Source: Lacustribacter sp964460315 (lineage in GTDB: Bacteria; Pseudomonadota; Gammaproteobacteria; Burkholderiales; Burkholderiaceae_A). Taken from it: a stretch of 36,342 nt of DNA. The position numbers were made by a program, and so were the translations under genes. Location of the stretch: NCBI GenBank assembly GCA_964460315.1, contig CAYWPQ010000014.1:1-36342 (forward strand), in the 5' to 3' direction. Positions 8,445 to 15,792 of the stretch are shown piece after piece. Each line of letters starts with the position of its first letter. Positions within the stretch are counted from its first letter, which is position 1. The notes under the pieces were generated by a model. It searched no databases and had not been told where the DNA came from. It saw only the letters and a list, made by a program, of their open reading frames with translations.

Positions 8445-10100
8445 TCAGTGACGAAAGTGGCGCATACCCGTGAACACCATGGCGATGTTGCGCTCATTGG
8501 CTGCAGCAATCACCTCGTCGTCGCGAACGGACCCACCTGGCTGGATGACACAGCTGGCCCCGGCATCGGCCACGGCGTCAAGACCGTCACGAAATGGGAA
8601 GAAGGCGTCGGAGGCGACCACCGAGTTGGTGAGTGACAGGCCGGCGTGTTCGGCTTTGATGGCGGCAATGCGGGCCGAATCAATTCGACTCATCTGACCT
8701 GCACCAACGCCCAGTGTCATGCCTTGCCCACAAAAGACGATGGCATTGCTTTTCACCCAGGTGCAAACCCGCCATGCAAAGAGAAGGTCCTGAAGTTCCT
8801 GTGGGCTGGGCTGACGTTTGGTCACCAGTTTCAGCTGGTCGATGTTCAGAATATTTCGGTCCGGTGTCTGAACCAGCAAGCCACCACTCACCCGCTTGAG
8901 GTCTCGACCCGAGGCGATCGCATCATCGGCGCCGAGCGCAACCCTGAGCAGTCGAAGATTGTTTTTGGCAGAGAAAATTTCAATCGCTTCGGGATGAAAC
9001 GCAGGCGCGATGATGACCTCGGCGAATTGTTGGCTGACCGCCTGGGCCGCCTCGGCTGAGAGTTCGGTGTTGAATGCAATGATCCCGCCAAAGGCCGAGG
9101 TTGGGTCCGTTTGAAAGGCTTTGCCATACGCTGCAGCGGCATCATGGGCAACGGCGACGCCGCAAGGGTTGGCGTGTTTCACAATCACGCAGGCGGGTTC
9201 CTTGAAACTCCTGACGCAGGACCATGCGGCATCGGCGTCGGCGATGTTGTTAAACGACAGCGCCTTGCCTTGAAGCTGTTGGTAGTTGGCGAGCGTGCCT
9301 TCGGCGGCCGGACTGTCTCGATAAAACGCTGCGCTCTGGTGAGGATTTTCACCGTAGCGCATGGACTGAACTTTACTGACCTGAAGGCTCAGAATACTGG
9401 GGTAGGCGCCCACATCTTGCGGGGAGGGCGGCATGCAGCCCGGGCTTTTAGGGTCGCACTCGACCGGCTCGAGGCCGTTCAAAAAGTTGCTGATGGCACC
9501 GTCGTAGGCTGCGGTGTGGGCGAAGACCTTTTTCGCCAGCCGCTGACGTGTGGGCCAGCCCAGTGTGTTCCCGTTCTGGTCAAGTTCGGCAAGCAGGCTG
9601 GGGTAATCCGTGGGGTCGATCACCACCGCCACACCATCGTGATTTTTTGCACCGGCGCGAAGCATCGCGGGCCCGCCGATGTCGATGTTCTCGACGATGT
9701 CTTCGTAGCTTGCGCCGGGTCGCTGCAAGGTTTCTCGGAAGGGGTAGAGGTTGACCACCAAGAGGTCAATGGCGTTAAACCCAGCCTTGCTCATGGCCTG
9801 TTGATGACTTTCAAGATCGCGACGGGCAAGGAGCCCGCTGTGAACGGCCGGATGAAGAGTCTTCACGCGGCCGTCGAGCATTTCAGGGAATTGGGTGATC
9901 TGGTCGACAGGAATCACGGCGAGCCCGTTTTGGCTCAGTAAGGAAGCGGTTCCGCCGGTTGAGAGAATGGTGACACCCCGAGATGCGAGTTCCTTGGCGA
10001 ACTCGAGAATTCCGGTTTTGTCTGAGACGCTGATGAGTGCACGACGAACAGCGATTCGGTTGGGCCGCGGAGAGGAGGCTACGGGTGCGACAGACGACAT
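8445..10100 (-). CDS. purH: Bifunctional AICAR formyltransferase / IMP cyclohydrolase PurH
   Basis: PurH catalyses the last two steps of purine synthesis, AICAR to FAICAR to IMP, in the cytoplasm. At 551 residues it is slightly longer than the roughly 530 of many homologues, mainly through a 16-residue N-terminal lead. The IMP cyclohydrolase domain (about 17-170) shows SVSDKTG (24-30), STGGTA and GRVKTLHP. The formyltransferase domain (about 215-551) has RYGENPHQ, KHANPCGVA, SAFGGIIAFN and the terminal block DAFFPFRDGLD. A GGAG ribosome site lies 7 bp before the ATG. It follows fis by 30 bp. Confidence 0.98.
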   Translation of the reverse strand: MSSVAPVASSPRPNRIAVRRALISVSDKTGILEFAKELASRGVTILSTGGTASLLSQNGLAVIPVDQITQFPEMLDGRVKTLHPAVHSGLLARRDLESHQQAMSKAGFNAIDLLVVNLYPFRETLQRPGASYEDIVENIDIGGPAMLRAGAKNHDGVAVVIDPTDYPSLLAELDQNGNTLGWPTRQRLAKKVFAHTAAYDGAISNFLNGLEPVECDPKSPGCMPPSPQDVGAYPSILSLQVSKVQSMRYGENPHQSAAFYRDSPAAEGTLANYQQLQGKALSFNNIADADAAWSCVRSFKEPACVIVKHANPCGVAVAHDAAAAYGKAFQTDPTSAFGGIIAFNTELSAEAAQAVSQQFAEVIIAPAFHPEAIEIFSAKNNLRLLRVALGADDAIASGRDLKRVSGGLLVQTPDRNILNIDQLKLVTKRQPSPQELQDLLFAWRVCTWVKSNAIVFCGQGMTLGVGAGQMSRIDSARIAAIKAEHAGLSLTNSVVASDAFFPFRDGLDAVADAGASCVIQPGGSVRDDEVIAAANERNIAMVFTGMRHFRH

Positions 10101-10130
10101 GACAGCTCCAGGTGATCGATCTTGGCAAAC

Positions 10131-10412
10131 CTAGAGTTTAAAGCCTTCGGCCCCTTTCGCTTTCGCTTCCAGCCCATGAAGGGCGAGTTTTTTTCGAAGT
10201 GTGTTTCGGGTCATTCCAAGAGCCGCCGCGGCGTGGCTGACATTGCCCCGATACCGGGTCATGACATGGTCAAGAAGAGGCCGTTCTGCAGCCGTCATCA
10301 CCATGTCATGCAGGGCATGGGGCTTTTGGTTCCCGAGGGTCTCAAAGTAGAGATCGAGCGCCTGACGAATGGTGCCGTCAATCGACTGTCTGCGCGAGCC
10401 TTGGTCAGACAT
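10131..10412 (-). CDS. fis: Fis-family nucleoid/DNA-binding protein
   Basis: This 93-residue protein matches Fis along its whole length. The C-terminal helix-turn-helix is NVSHAAAALGMTRNTLRKKL, the usual Fis/NtrC-type DNA-binding element. The preceding helices (about 12-55) form the dimer core. The start overlaps the end of dusB by 8 bp. The dusB-fis pair is a long-known conserved operon from E. coli onward, with fis translation depending on the upstream gene. The E. coli-like N-terminal beta-hairpin region is poorly conserved, as is usual in betaproteobacteria. Confidence 0.93.
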   Translation of the reverse strand: MSDQGSRRQSIDGTIRQALDLYFETLGNQKPHALHDMVMTAAERPLLDHVMTRYRGNVSHAAAALGMTRNTLRKKLALHGLEAKAKGAEGFKL

Positions 10413-11433
10413 GCTGAGCCTCTCGAGGTGTTGAAAAAAAATGATCGATGGCCTCGAGCTGCTGCTCGGTGGTCTCGAGTCGATTCATCAGGTCTCGAAA
10501 TACCTTCACGCCGGGAAGGCCTTTGAGATACCAGCCAATATGTTTGCGAGCCGTGCGCATGCCGACATCTTCGCCATAAAAGGCATAGTGGTCCAGCAGA
10601 TGGCCCTTGAGCCAAAGTGCAATGTCTCGCTCGGTGGGGTCGGGAATTTCAACCCCCGTGTCGAGGTAATGCGCCACCTGACGAAAGATCCACGGCCGAC
10701 CCTGGGCGGCTCGGCCAATCATCACAGCGTCGGCGCCGGTATGGCGAAGAACCTGTAGCGCTTTGCGTGGGCTATCAATGTCGCCATTGGCGACCAGAGG
10801 AATCTTGATCTGTTGCTTGACCAAGGCGATGGTGTCGTATTCGGCAGCGCCTTGGTATTTGTCTTCACGGGTTCGGCCGTGGATGGTGATCATCGCCACG
10901 CCGAGATCTTCCGCCATACGGGCAATTTCTGGGGCATTCCGGTGCGCTGCATTCCAGCCGGTTCGCATTTTGAGCGTCACCGGGATGTTGGCGTCTTTGA
11001 CGGCGTTGACTACCGATTCAATAATTTCACGAATCCGTTCGGGTGTTTGCATCAGGGCAGACCCCGCTGCAAGGTTGCAGACTTTTTTGGCCGGACAGCC
11101 CATGTTGAGATCAATGATCTGTGCCCCACGCTCAACATTGAATCGTGCCGCCTGAGCCATCATGATCGGGTCGGCCCCGGCAATCTGCACGGCCTTGGGT
11201 GCGATCTCTCCATCGTGGTTAATTCGGCGCGTGGTTTTGTCGGTGGCCCAGAGCAGTGCGTTGGAGGCGGCCATCTCGCTGACGGCATAACCCGCTCCCA
11301 ATTGTTTGCAGAGCTGTCGATAGGGGCGGTCCGTCACGCCGGCCATGGGCGCCACGAAGACACGGTTAGGAAGCTGATACGGCCCAAGCTTAAAAGGTGT
11401 GTTGAAGAGTGGTGTCCAGGAATTAGCCGCCAT
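10405..11433 (-). CDS. dusB: tRNA-dihydrouridine synthase DusB
   Basis: DusB reduces uridine to dihydrouridine in the tRNA D-loop using FMN and NADPH. It has 342 residues in one TIM-barrel plus a C-terminal helical domain. Seen motifs are the N-terminal APMAGVTDRPYR, the catalytic Cys113 in NMGCPAKKV, HGRTREDKYQG, the flavin/phosphate loop VANGDIDSP and MIGRAAQGRPWIF. Its ATG overlaps the stop of ubiH by 11 bp, and its own end overlaps fis by 8 bp, so the three are probably one transcript. Confidence 0.97.
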   Translation of the reverse strand: MAANSWTPLFNTPFKLGPYQLPNRVFVAPMAGVTDRPYRQLCKQLGAGYAVSEMAASNALLWATDKTTRRINHDGEIAPKAVQIAGADPIMMAQAARFNVERGAQIIDLNMGCPAKKVCNLAAGSALMQTPERIREIIESVVNAVKDANIPVTLKMRTGWNAAHRNAPEIARMAEDLGVAMITIHGRTREDKYQGAAEYDTIALVKQQIKIPLVANGDIDSPRKALQVLRHTGADAVMIGRAAQGRPWIFRQVAHYLDTGVEIPDPTERDIALWLKGHLLDHYAFYGEDVGMRTARKHIGWYLKGLPGVKVFRDLMNRLETTEQQLEAIDHFFSTPREAQHV

Positions 11434-12538
11434 ACATCAACACCTGACCAAGAAGTTTTTTTGCGCCGGGCACCAGGGCAACGCCACCAATGGTGTGTCG
11501 AACCCATGGCGCGCGTGCCAGGGTGTCCGTGGCTGTGCGAACGGCCCACCGATCCGCTTTTCGGCGTGCTGCGTAATCGTTCAGCCGCGCAGGAATCGGC
11601 ATGCCATGTTGGACAAGACAGGTGGCGAGCACCTCGGCGTCGCGAAAACCAAGATTCATACCTTGTCCTGCGATCGGGTGCAAAGCCTGGGCCGAATTCC
11701 CGATCCATACGGTGTCGCTGGTTGCAAGCTGGTCGCGCCACTTCAAACCCAGCGGATAGACACCGGTGATCTCGATGTTGTTGATTCCTGTGACGCGTCC
11801 ACCCATCACCGCCTCGAGCATCGAACGCTGGAGTGCCTCGGGCGCGTTTCGGAAAGCTTGGGTACGTGATTTTGATCCACACCAGATGAGGGCATAGCGG
11901 TCGCGGATCGGCAGCAAGGCCACCGCACCGTCTGCGGTGAATCGCTCCCAGGCGCGAATGCTGGGGGCGGGTGTGGTGCTGACCCAGCCAAGCACGGCGT
12001 CCTGTTGGTAATCCCTGACCACGGCCATGGCCGTGGGCGACAAAGCATCCTGCTGGGCACCTTCAGAGGCGTGGGTTGTAGCACTGGGTTGGAACAGTCC
12101 GCCCTCCGCAATGACGGTGATGTCGGGCTTGCGCAGCCGGTCGGAGGCATCAACCCTGGCTCTCATGGCGAGACCCGAGGCTTTGGCGGCCTGACGAAGC
12201 GTGGACAGCAGGGCGCTGTAGCTCGCGAGCGCTCCAAGATGAGAGACCCCCACGCGATCGCCACGAATCTGCATGCTGCCGAAATGCCCCTCGCTGGACA
12301 CGTGGATCTCTTCAATGCGTGTGGATTCGGGCTGAATCCCAAGCTGCTCAAGCCGAATCAAGGTGCCATGAGAGAGCGCGAGCACGCGTGGGTCTTGATC
12401 ATGCGCGGGGACGGCTGCATCCAATGCGGGGTCAATCAGTTCAATGGCGTCGCGTGGCCAGCCATGCTTGACCAAAAACAAGGCCGCAAGAAGACCCACC
12501 GGGCCTGCACCTTGAATGCGAACAGAGGGCTGCAGCAT
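11423..12538 (-). CDS. ubiH: FAD-dependent ubiquinone-biosynthesis hydroxylase (UbiH/VisC/Coq6 family)
   Basis: This 371-residue flavoprotein monooxygenase probably hydroxylates the ring of a ubiquinone precursor. The N-terminal FAD-binding fold is marked by GAGPVGL (about 10-16), though the first strand reads RIQGAGPVG. The family motif DPRVLALSHGTLIRLEQLGI lies at about 50-69. The second FAD motif is WIGNSAQALHPIAGQGMNLG, which includes the GD/HP-type block in slightly altered form (GNSAQALHP instead of GDAAHxxHP). UbiH, UbiF, UbiI and VisC cannot be told apart safely from sequence alone, so the symbol is a family-level choice. It lies between pepP and dusB on one strand. Confidence 0.85.
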   Translation of the reverse strand: MLQPSVRIQGAGPVGLLAALFLVKHGWPRDAIELIDPALDAAVPAHDQDPRVLALSHGTLIRLEQLGIQPESTRIEEIHVSSEGHFGSMQIRGDRVGVSHLGALASYSALLSTLRQAAKASGLAMRARVDASDRLRKPDITVIAEGGLFQPSATTHASEGAQQDALSPTAMAVVRDYQQDAVLGWVSTTPAPSIRAWERFTADGAVALLPIRDRYALIWCGSKSRTQAFRNAPEALQRSMLEAVMGGRVTGINNIEITGVYPLGLKWRDQLATSDTVWIGNSAQALHPIAGQGMNLGFRDAEVLATCLVQHGMPIPARLNDYAARRKADRWAVRTATDTLARAPWVRHTIGGVALVPGAKKLLGQVLMYGG

Positions 12539-12556
12539 CGTCTCGTCAACAGTCCC

Positions 12557-13948
12557 TTAGCGAGATTCTTGCATCAACGCTTCGATGGCCTGAGCTTCAA
12601 CAGGTACGCCACGAGTCAGAATCTCAGGGCCTTGGGAGCCAAGCATGACATCGTCTTCAATGCGAATGCCAATATTCCAAAAAGCCTGCGGAATATCGTC
12701 GGACGGACGGATGTAGAGGCCGGGTTCCACCGTCATGACCATACCTTCGCAAAGCGGTGTGGTGTAGTCGCCCACGTCATGCACATCCAGGCCAAGCCAG
12801 TGGCCAGTCCGATGCATATAAAAACGTTTGTAATCGCCTGAAGCGATCAGCGACTCCATCGACTGGCGCGGGATCAGGCCAAGATCCATCATGCCTTGGG
12901 CCAGCACCGCGGTGGCGGCTTCGTGGGGTTCGGTGAAGGCTGCCCCCGCCCGAGTGGCTTGGATGGCTGCGGTTTGTGCTGCCAGAACAACATCGTAGGC
13001 GGCTCGTTGCTCGGCCGTGAACCGGCCATTCACTGGGAATGTCCTGGTGATGTCCGAGGCGTAACCGTCGAGCTCACAGCCAGCGTCAATCAAAATAAGT
13101 TCGCCATCCATGGCGGCACGGTCACCCGCGCGATGGTGTAAGACACAGCTGTGCGGTCCCGCGGCGACGATCGAGTTGTAAGCTGCCGATTGGGCGCCAT
13201 GTCGTCTGAACTCATGGAGAAGCTCGGCCTCGAGTTCATATTCATGAACACCTGGCCGAGCCTTTTGTAGGGCTCGGCAGTGGGCTTGTGCTGAAATGGA
13301 TGCGGCACGTGCCATGGTCGAGATCTCGAAAGAATCTTTCACCAAACGCTGCCTGGCGATCATGGGGCCGATATCCACAATGCGGTCGGGTGCGGTCACT
13401 CCCGCGCGGCCCATGCCGCGAAGGCCATCAAGCCAATAACGAAGTTTCTGATCAAGCTCCTGATGAGCGCCGACATGGGCATAAAAAGCGGGCTGATTTT
13501 GAGCCAACTCCATGACCGTGTCGTCCAGTGCGTCAACGGCAATGGCGCGATCCATTTGATAGCGATTCGCAGCCTGTTCGGGCCCAACGCGGACGCCATC
13601 CCAGATTTCACGCTCGGCATCACGCGGTCGACAGGCCAAGATATTTTCGGTTTTGCCATTGGCATCGACGCGCATGACCCACCAGGCCTCGGGTTCGGGA
13701 AACCCAGTCATGTAGAGAAAGTCGCTGTGGCTTCGAAATGGAAAGTGGCTGTCTCGGTTGCGAATCAACTCCTCGCCGGCCGAGAGAATTGCTACACCGC
13801 CGCCCTGGGCGGCCATCGCAGCAGCAAGGATGGCGCGACGTTTCGCATGCTGCTCGCCATGCACTGGGCCGGGGACTTCGCTGGGGCGCAAGCTTGGCGC
13901 GAGCCTATTCCAAAATGTTCCGCGGTTGGTATTCATGGCCTCGCTCAT
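12557..13948 (-). CDS. pepP: Xaa-Pro aminopeptidase PepP
   Basis: PepP (463 residues) removes the N-terminal residue from peptides with proline in second position. It has an N-terminal aminopeptidase-P domain (about 10-160) and a pita-bread metallopeptidase domain (about 190-450). The two-metal ligands are all seen: Asp288 (LIDAG), Asp299 (ASDITRTF), His383 (RTGHWLGLDVHD), Glu408 (TVEPGLY) and Glu431 (IRIEDDV). The Asp-Asp distance (11) and Glu-Glu distance (23) equal those of the E. coli enzyme. Its ATG overlaps the murU stop (ATGA). A second ATG four codons in could also serve. Confidence 0.97.
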   Translation of the reverse strand: MSEAMNTNRGTFWNRLAPSLRPSEVPGPVHGEQHAKRRAILAAAMAAQGGGVAILSAGEELIRNRDSHFPFRSHSDFLYMTGFPEPEAWWVMRVDANGKTENILACRPRDAEREIWDGVRVGPEQAANRYQMDRAIAVDALDDTVMELAQNQPAFYAHVGAHQELDQKLRYWLDGLRGMGRAGVTAPDRIVDIGPMIARQRLVKDSFEISTMARAASISAQAHCRALQKARPGVHEYELEAELLHEFRRHGAQSAAYNSIVAAGPHSCVLHHRAGDRAAMDGELILIDAGCELDGYASDITRTFPVNGRFTAEQRAAYDVVLAAQTAAIQATRAGAAFTEPHEAATAVLAQGMMDLGLIPRQSMESLIASGDYKRFYMHRTGHWLGLDVHDVGDYTTPLCEGMVMTVEPGLYIRPSDDIPQAFWNIGIRIEDDVMLGSQGPEILTRGVPVEAQAIEALMQESR

Positions 13949-14658
13949 GACTGATTCAGAGCTTCGAGTCGCTCAGGTGTTCCCACATCCGACCAATAAC
14001 CTTGATGCAGGCTCCCCACACATCGTTGGGCAGCCACCGCTTCATGAAGCATGGGGGCGAGCGGAGCACGCTGGCCTGGAGTGAGTGATTCAAACATCGA
14101 TCGATCATAGACCCCAATCCCGGAAAAAGTCAGGCTGAGATCAAGGTTTTTGGGCATCGTTCGGCGTGCATCCGGCCAGTTTGGGATGGCATCACCAAGA
14201 CTGAAATCACCCTGCGGATGCTGGGAAGGATTGGTCACCAGCACCAGATGGCAGCGGTCGTTCGGGCTTGCCTGAAGCTGGTCTCGAATGGCGAAGGCTT
14301 TCTCGAATGGCCAGTCGGTCCAGATGTCGGCGTTGACCACCAGGAAGTGGTCGGAAATGATCGTCCCCAGCGCGTTCTGCCATGGCCGGGCCGTGGCAAT
14401 GCCTCCTGCGGTTTCAAGCGCACCAAGAGGTTCTCTTGAATATCGAATATGAAGACCGAGGGAGTCACCGTCATCCAGAAAAGATTCAATCTGACCGCCA
14501 AGGTACGCGGTGTTGATCACGACCTCAGTGATTCCGGCCACTGCCGCCGATTCAAGGTGCCACTGAATCAGAGGCTTCCCATGAACCTTGAGCATTGGCT
14601 TGGGCATGGTGTCCGTCAACGGACGCATGCGTTCCCCGCGGCCCGCCGCAAGAATCAT
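13945..14658 (-). CDS. murU: N-acetylmuramate-1-phosphate uridylyltransferase MurU
   Basis: MurU turns MurNAc-1-phosphate and UTP into UDP-MurNAc in the peptidoglycan recycling route that by-passes de novo synthesis. The nucleotidyltransferase signature MILAAGRGERMRPLTDTMPKPML is at the very N-terminus of the chosen ATG (14658), giving 237 residues. Further motifs are VINTAYLG, VVNADIWTD and FSGIGVYD. The ATG has no good Shine-Dalgarno, so a TTG a few codons upstream, overlapping the end of amgK, is possible. The far longer reading to 14808 is not supported. The adjacent amgK provides the preceding step. Confidence 0.9.
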   Translation of the reverse strand: MILAAGRGERMRPLTDTMPKPMLKVHGKPLIQWHLESAAVAGITEVVINTAYLGGQIESFLDDGDSLGLHIRYSREPLGALETAGGIATARPWQNALGTIISDHFLVVNADIWTDWPFEKAFAIRDQLQASPNDRCHLVLVTNPSQHPQGDFSLGDAIPNWPDARRTMPKNLDLSLTFSGIGVYDRSMFESLTPGQRAPLAPMLHEAVAAQRCVGSLHQGYWSDVGTPERLEALNQS

Positions 14659-14677
14659 TAAGGGGAGGGGGCTGGGC

Positions 14678-15766
14678 TTAGGCAAGGCAACGCTCAAGTC
14701 GTTTGGCGAGTGGACCAAGACCTTGATAGCGCCTGGCCACCTGGAAGGCATAACGACCCACCAAAGGCAGGTCTCCGAGATAGCCTGTCTTTCCGTCTCG
14801 ATGGGCAAGTCTTGCGAAGATGCCCAGCACCTTCAGGTGTCGTTGAAGCCCCATCCATTCGAAGTCTTTCCAGAAGTCGGCAAAGTCAGCGGCAACGGGC
14901 AGGCTGGCCTTGCGCGCGTCCTGCCAATAACGAACAGCCCAGTCAATTTGAACCTCTTCCGGCCATTCGATATACGCGTCGCGAAGCAGTGAGACGAGGT
15001 CGTAGGTGATCGGGCCAATCACCGCATCTTGAAAATCAAGGATGCCGGGTCTTTGGGGTTCGCAGCGCATCAGATTGCGGCTGTGATAATCCCGATGCAC
15101 CACCACCTGGGGCTGGGCACGGCATCGGTCGTTGATCAGCTGAAGAATCAGGTTGAGCTGGTCGGCCTCGGCATTCTCGAGCTGAACATTCAAATGCCGC
15201 TGAAGATACCAATCGTCGAACAGACGCATTTCCTGATCGAGCTTGGCCTCACTGTAGTCGGGCAGGCTGGTCGTGCCTGGTGCAATGGCCTGCATCGCAA
15301 TTAAGGCGCGCCATGCATCTTGGTAAAGACTGTCTTGCTCAGGGGTGGGCTCAAGACTTGGCCCGACACCCTTGAGAATTGAAAGGTAGGTGCTGTTGCC
15401 CAGGTCCGTGCAGAGCATGAAGCCCTGGTTGTAGTCGACTTCAATAATACCCGGCACATTCAGGCCCGCATGGCTGAGAAGCATGGCCACCTGAACAAAA
15501 GGGCGAATGTCCTCGTGCTGCGGTGGGGCGTCCATGAGAATCAGGCTTGACACCGTTTGGTTGGCTTCGCCATCGAGCCTGAAATATCTGCGGAACGAGG
15601 CATCGCTGGAGGCTGAGCGAAGTGAATCCACCTGGACTGAGCAACCCCGGCTGGCCAGTGTTCCGGTCAGACTCTGGAGCCATTCACGAGCCATCCGAAG
15701 CCGCGGATCGTCCCTGGACGGGGGCGCGGGGGTTTTCGGGGATTCGGGGCTGGAATTCTGGGGCAT
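14678..15766 (-). CDS. amgK: N-acetylmuramate/N-acetylglucosamine kinase AmgK
   Basis: AmgK (362 residues) phosphorylates MurNAc or GlcNAc at the anomeric position for MurU. The fold is that of the aminoglycoside phosphotransferase/choline kinase superfamily. The Brenner motif HRDYHSRN gives the catalytic Asp226 and metal-binding Asn231, and the second metal site is Asp244 in GILDFQDA. The amgK-murU pair divergent from lptD matches the Pseudomonas putida arrangement in which the salvage route was defined. The start at 15766 lacks a clear Shine-Dalgarno, and the Met at residue 25 is an alternative. A Pro/Ser-rich leader (1-20) favours the latter somewhat. Confidence 0.93.
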   Translation of the reverse strand: MPQNSSPESPKTPAPPSRDDPRLRMAREWLQSLTGTLASRGCSVQVDSLRSASSDASFRRYFRLDGEANQTVSSLILMDAPPQHEDIRPFVQVAMLLSHAGLNVPGIIEVDYNQGFMLCTDLGNSTYLSILKGVGPSLEPTPEQDSLYQDAWRALIAMQAIAPGTTSLPDYSEAKLDQEMRLFDDWYLQRHLNVQLENAEADQLNLILQLINDRCRAQPQVVVHRDYHSRNLMRCEPQRPGILDFQDAVIGPITYDLVSLLRDAYIEWPEEVQIDWAVRYWQDARKASLPVAADFADFWKDFEWMGLQRHLKVLGIFARLAHRDGKTGYLGDLPLVGRYAFQVARRYQGLGPLAKRLERCLA

Positions 15767-15781
15767 GGGGACAAGCCTACC

Positions 15782-15787
15782 TATAAT
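15782..15787. promoter_or_regulatory. Candidate shared -10 element between amgK and lptD
   Basis: The 26-bp space between the divergent starts contains CTATAATAG. It reads TATAAT toward lptD and TATTAT toward amgK, so one near-symmetric -10 could serve both strands. No strong -35 box is seen 16-18 bp away on either side. A start about 7 bp after TATAAT would fall at the lptD ATG and give a nearly leaderless transcript. This is a motif match only. Confidence 0.4.
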
Positions 15788-15792
15788 AGAGC

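Noticed and set aside
9111..9941. Long open frame on the plus strand opposite purH (about 276 codons)
   Set aside because: It is a reverse-strand shadow of a highly conserved gene, has no recognisable domain and no separate ribosome site.
10813..11769. Long plus-strand frame opposite dusB and ubiH (about 318 codons)
   Set aside because: It crosses two well-supported genes antisense and resembles no family; the high GC content gives long spurious frames.
14659..14808. 50-codon N-terminal extension of MurU
   Set aside because: The nucleotidyltransferase signature normally starts within a few residues of the N-terminus; the extension overlaps amgK. A shorter TTG start remains possible.
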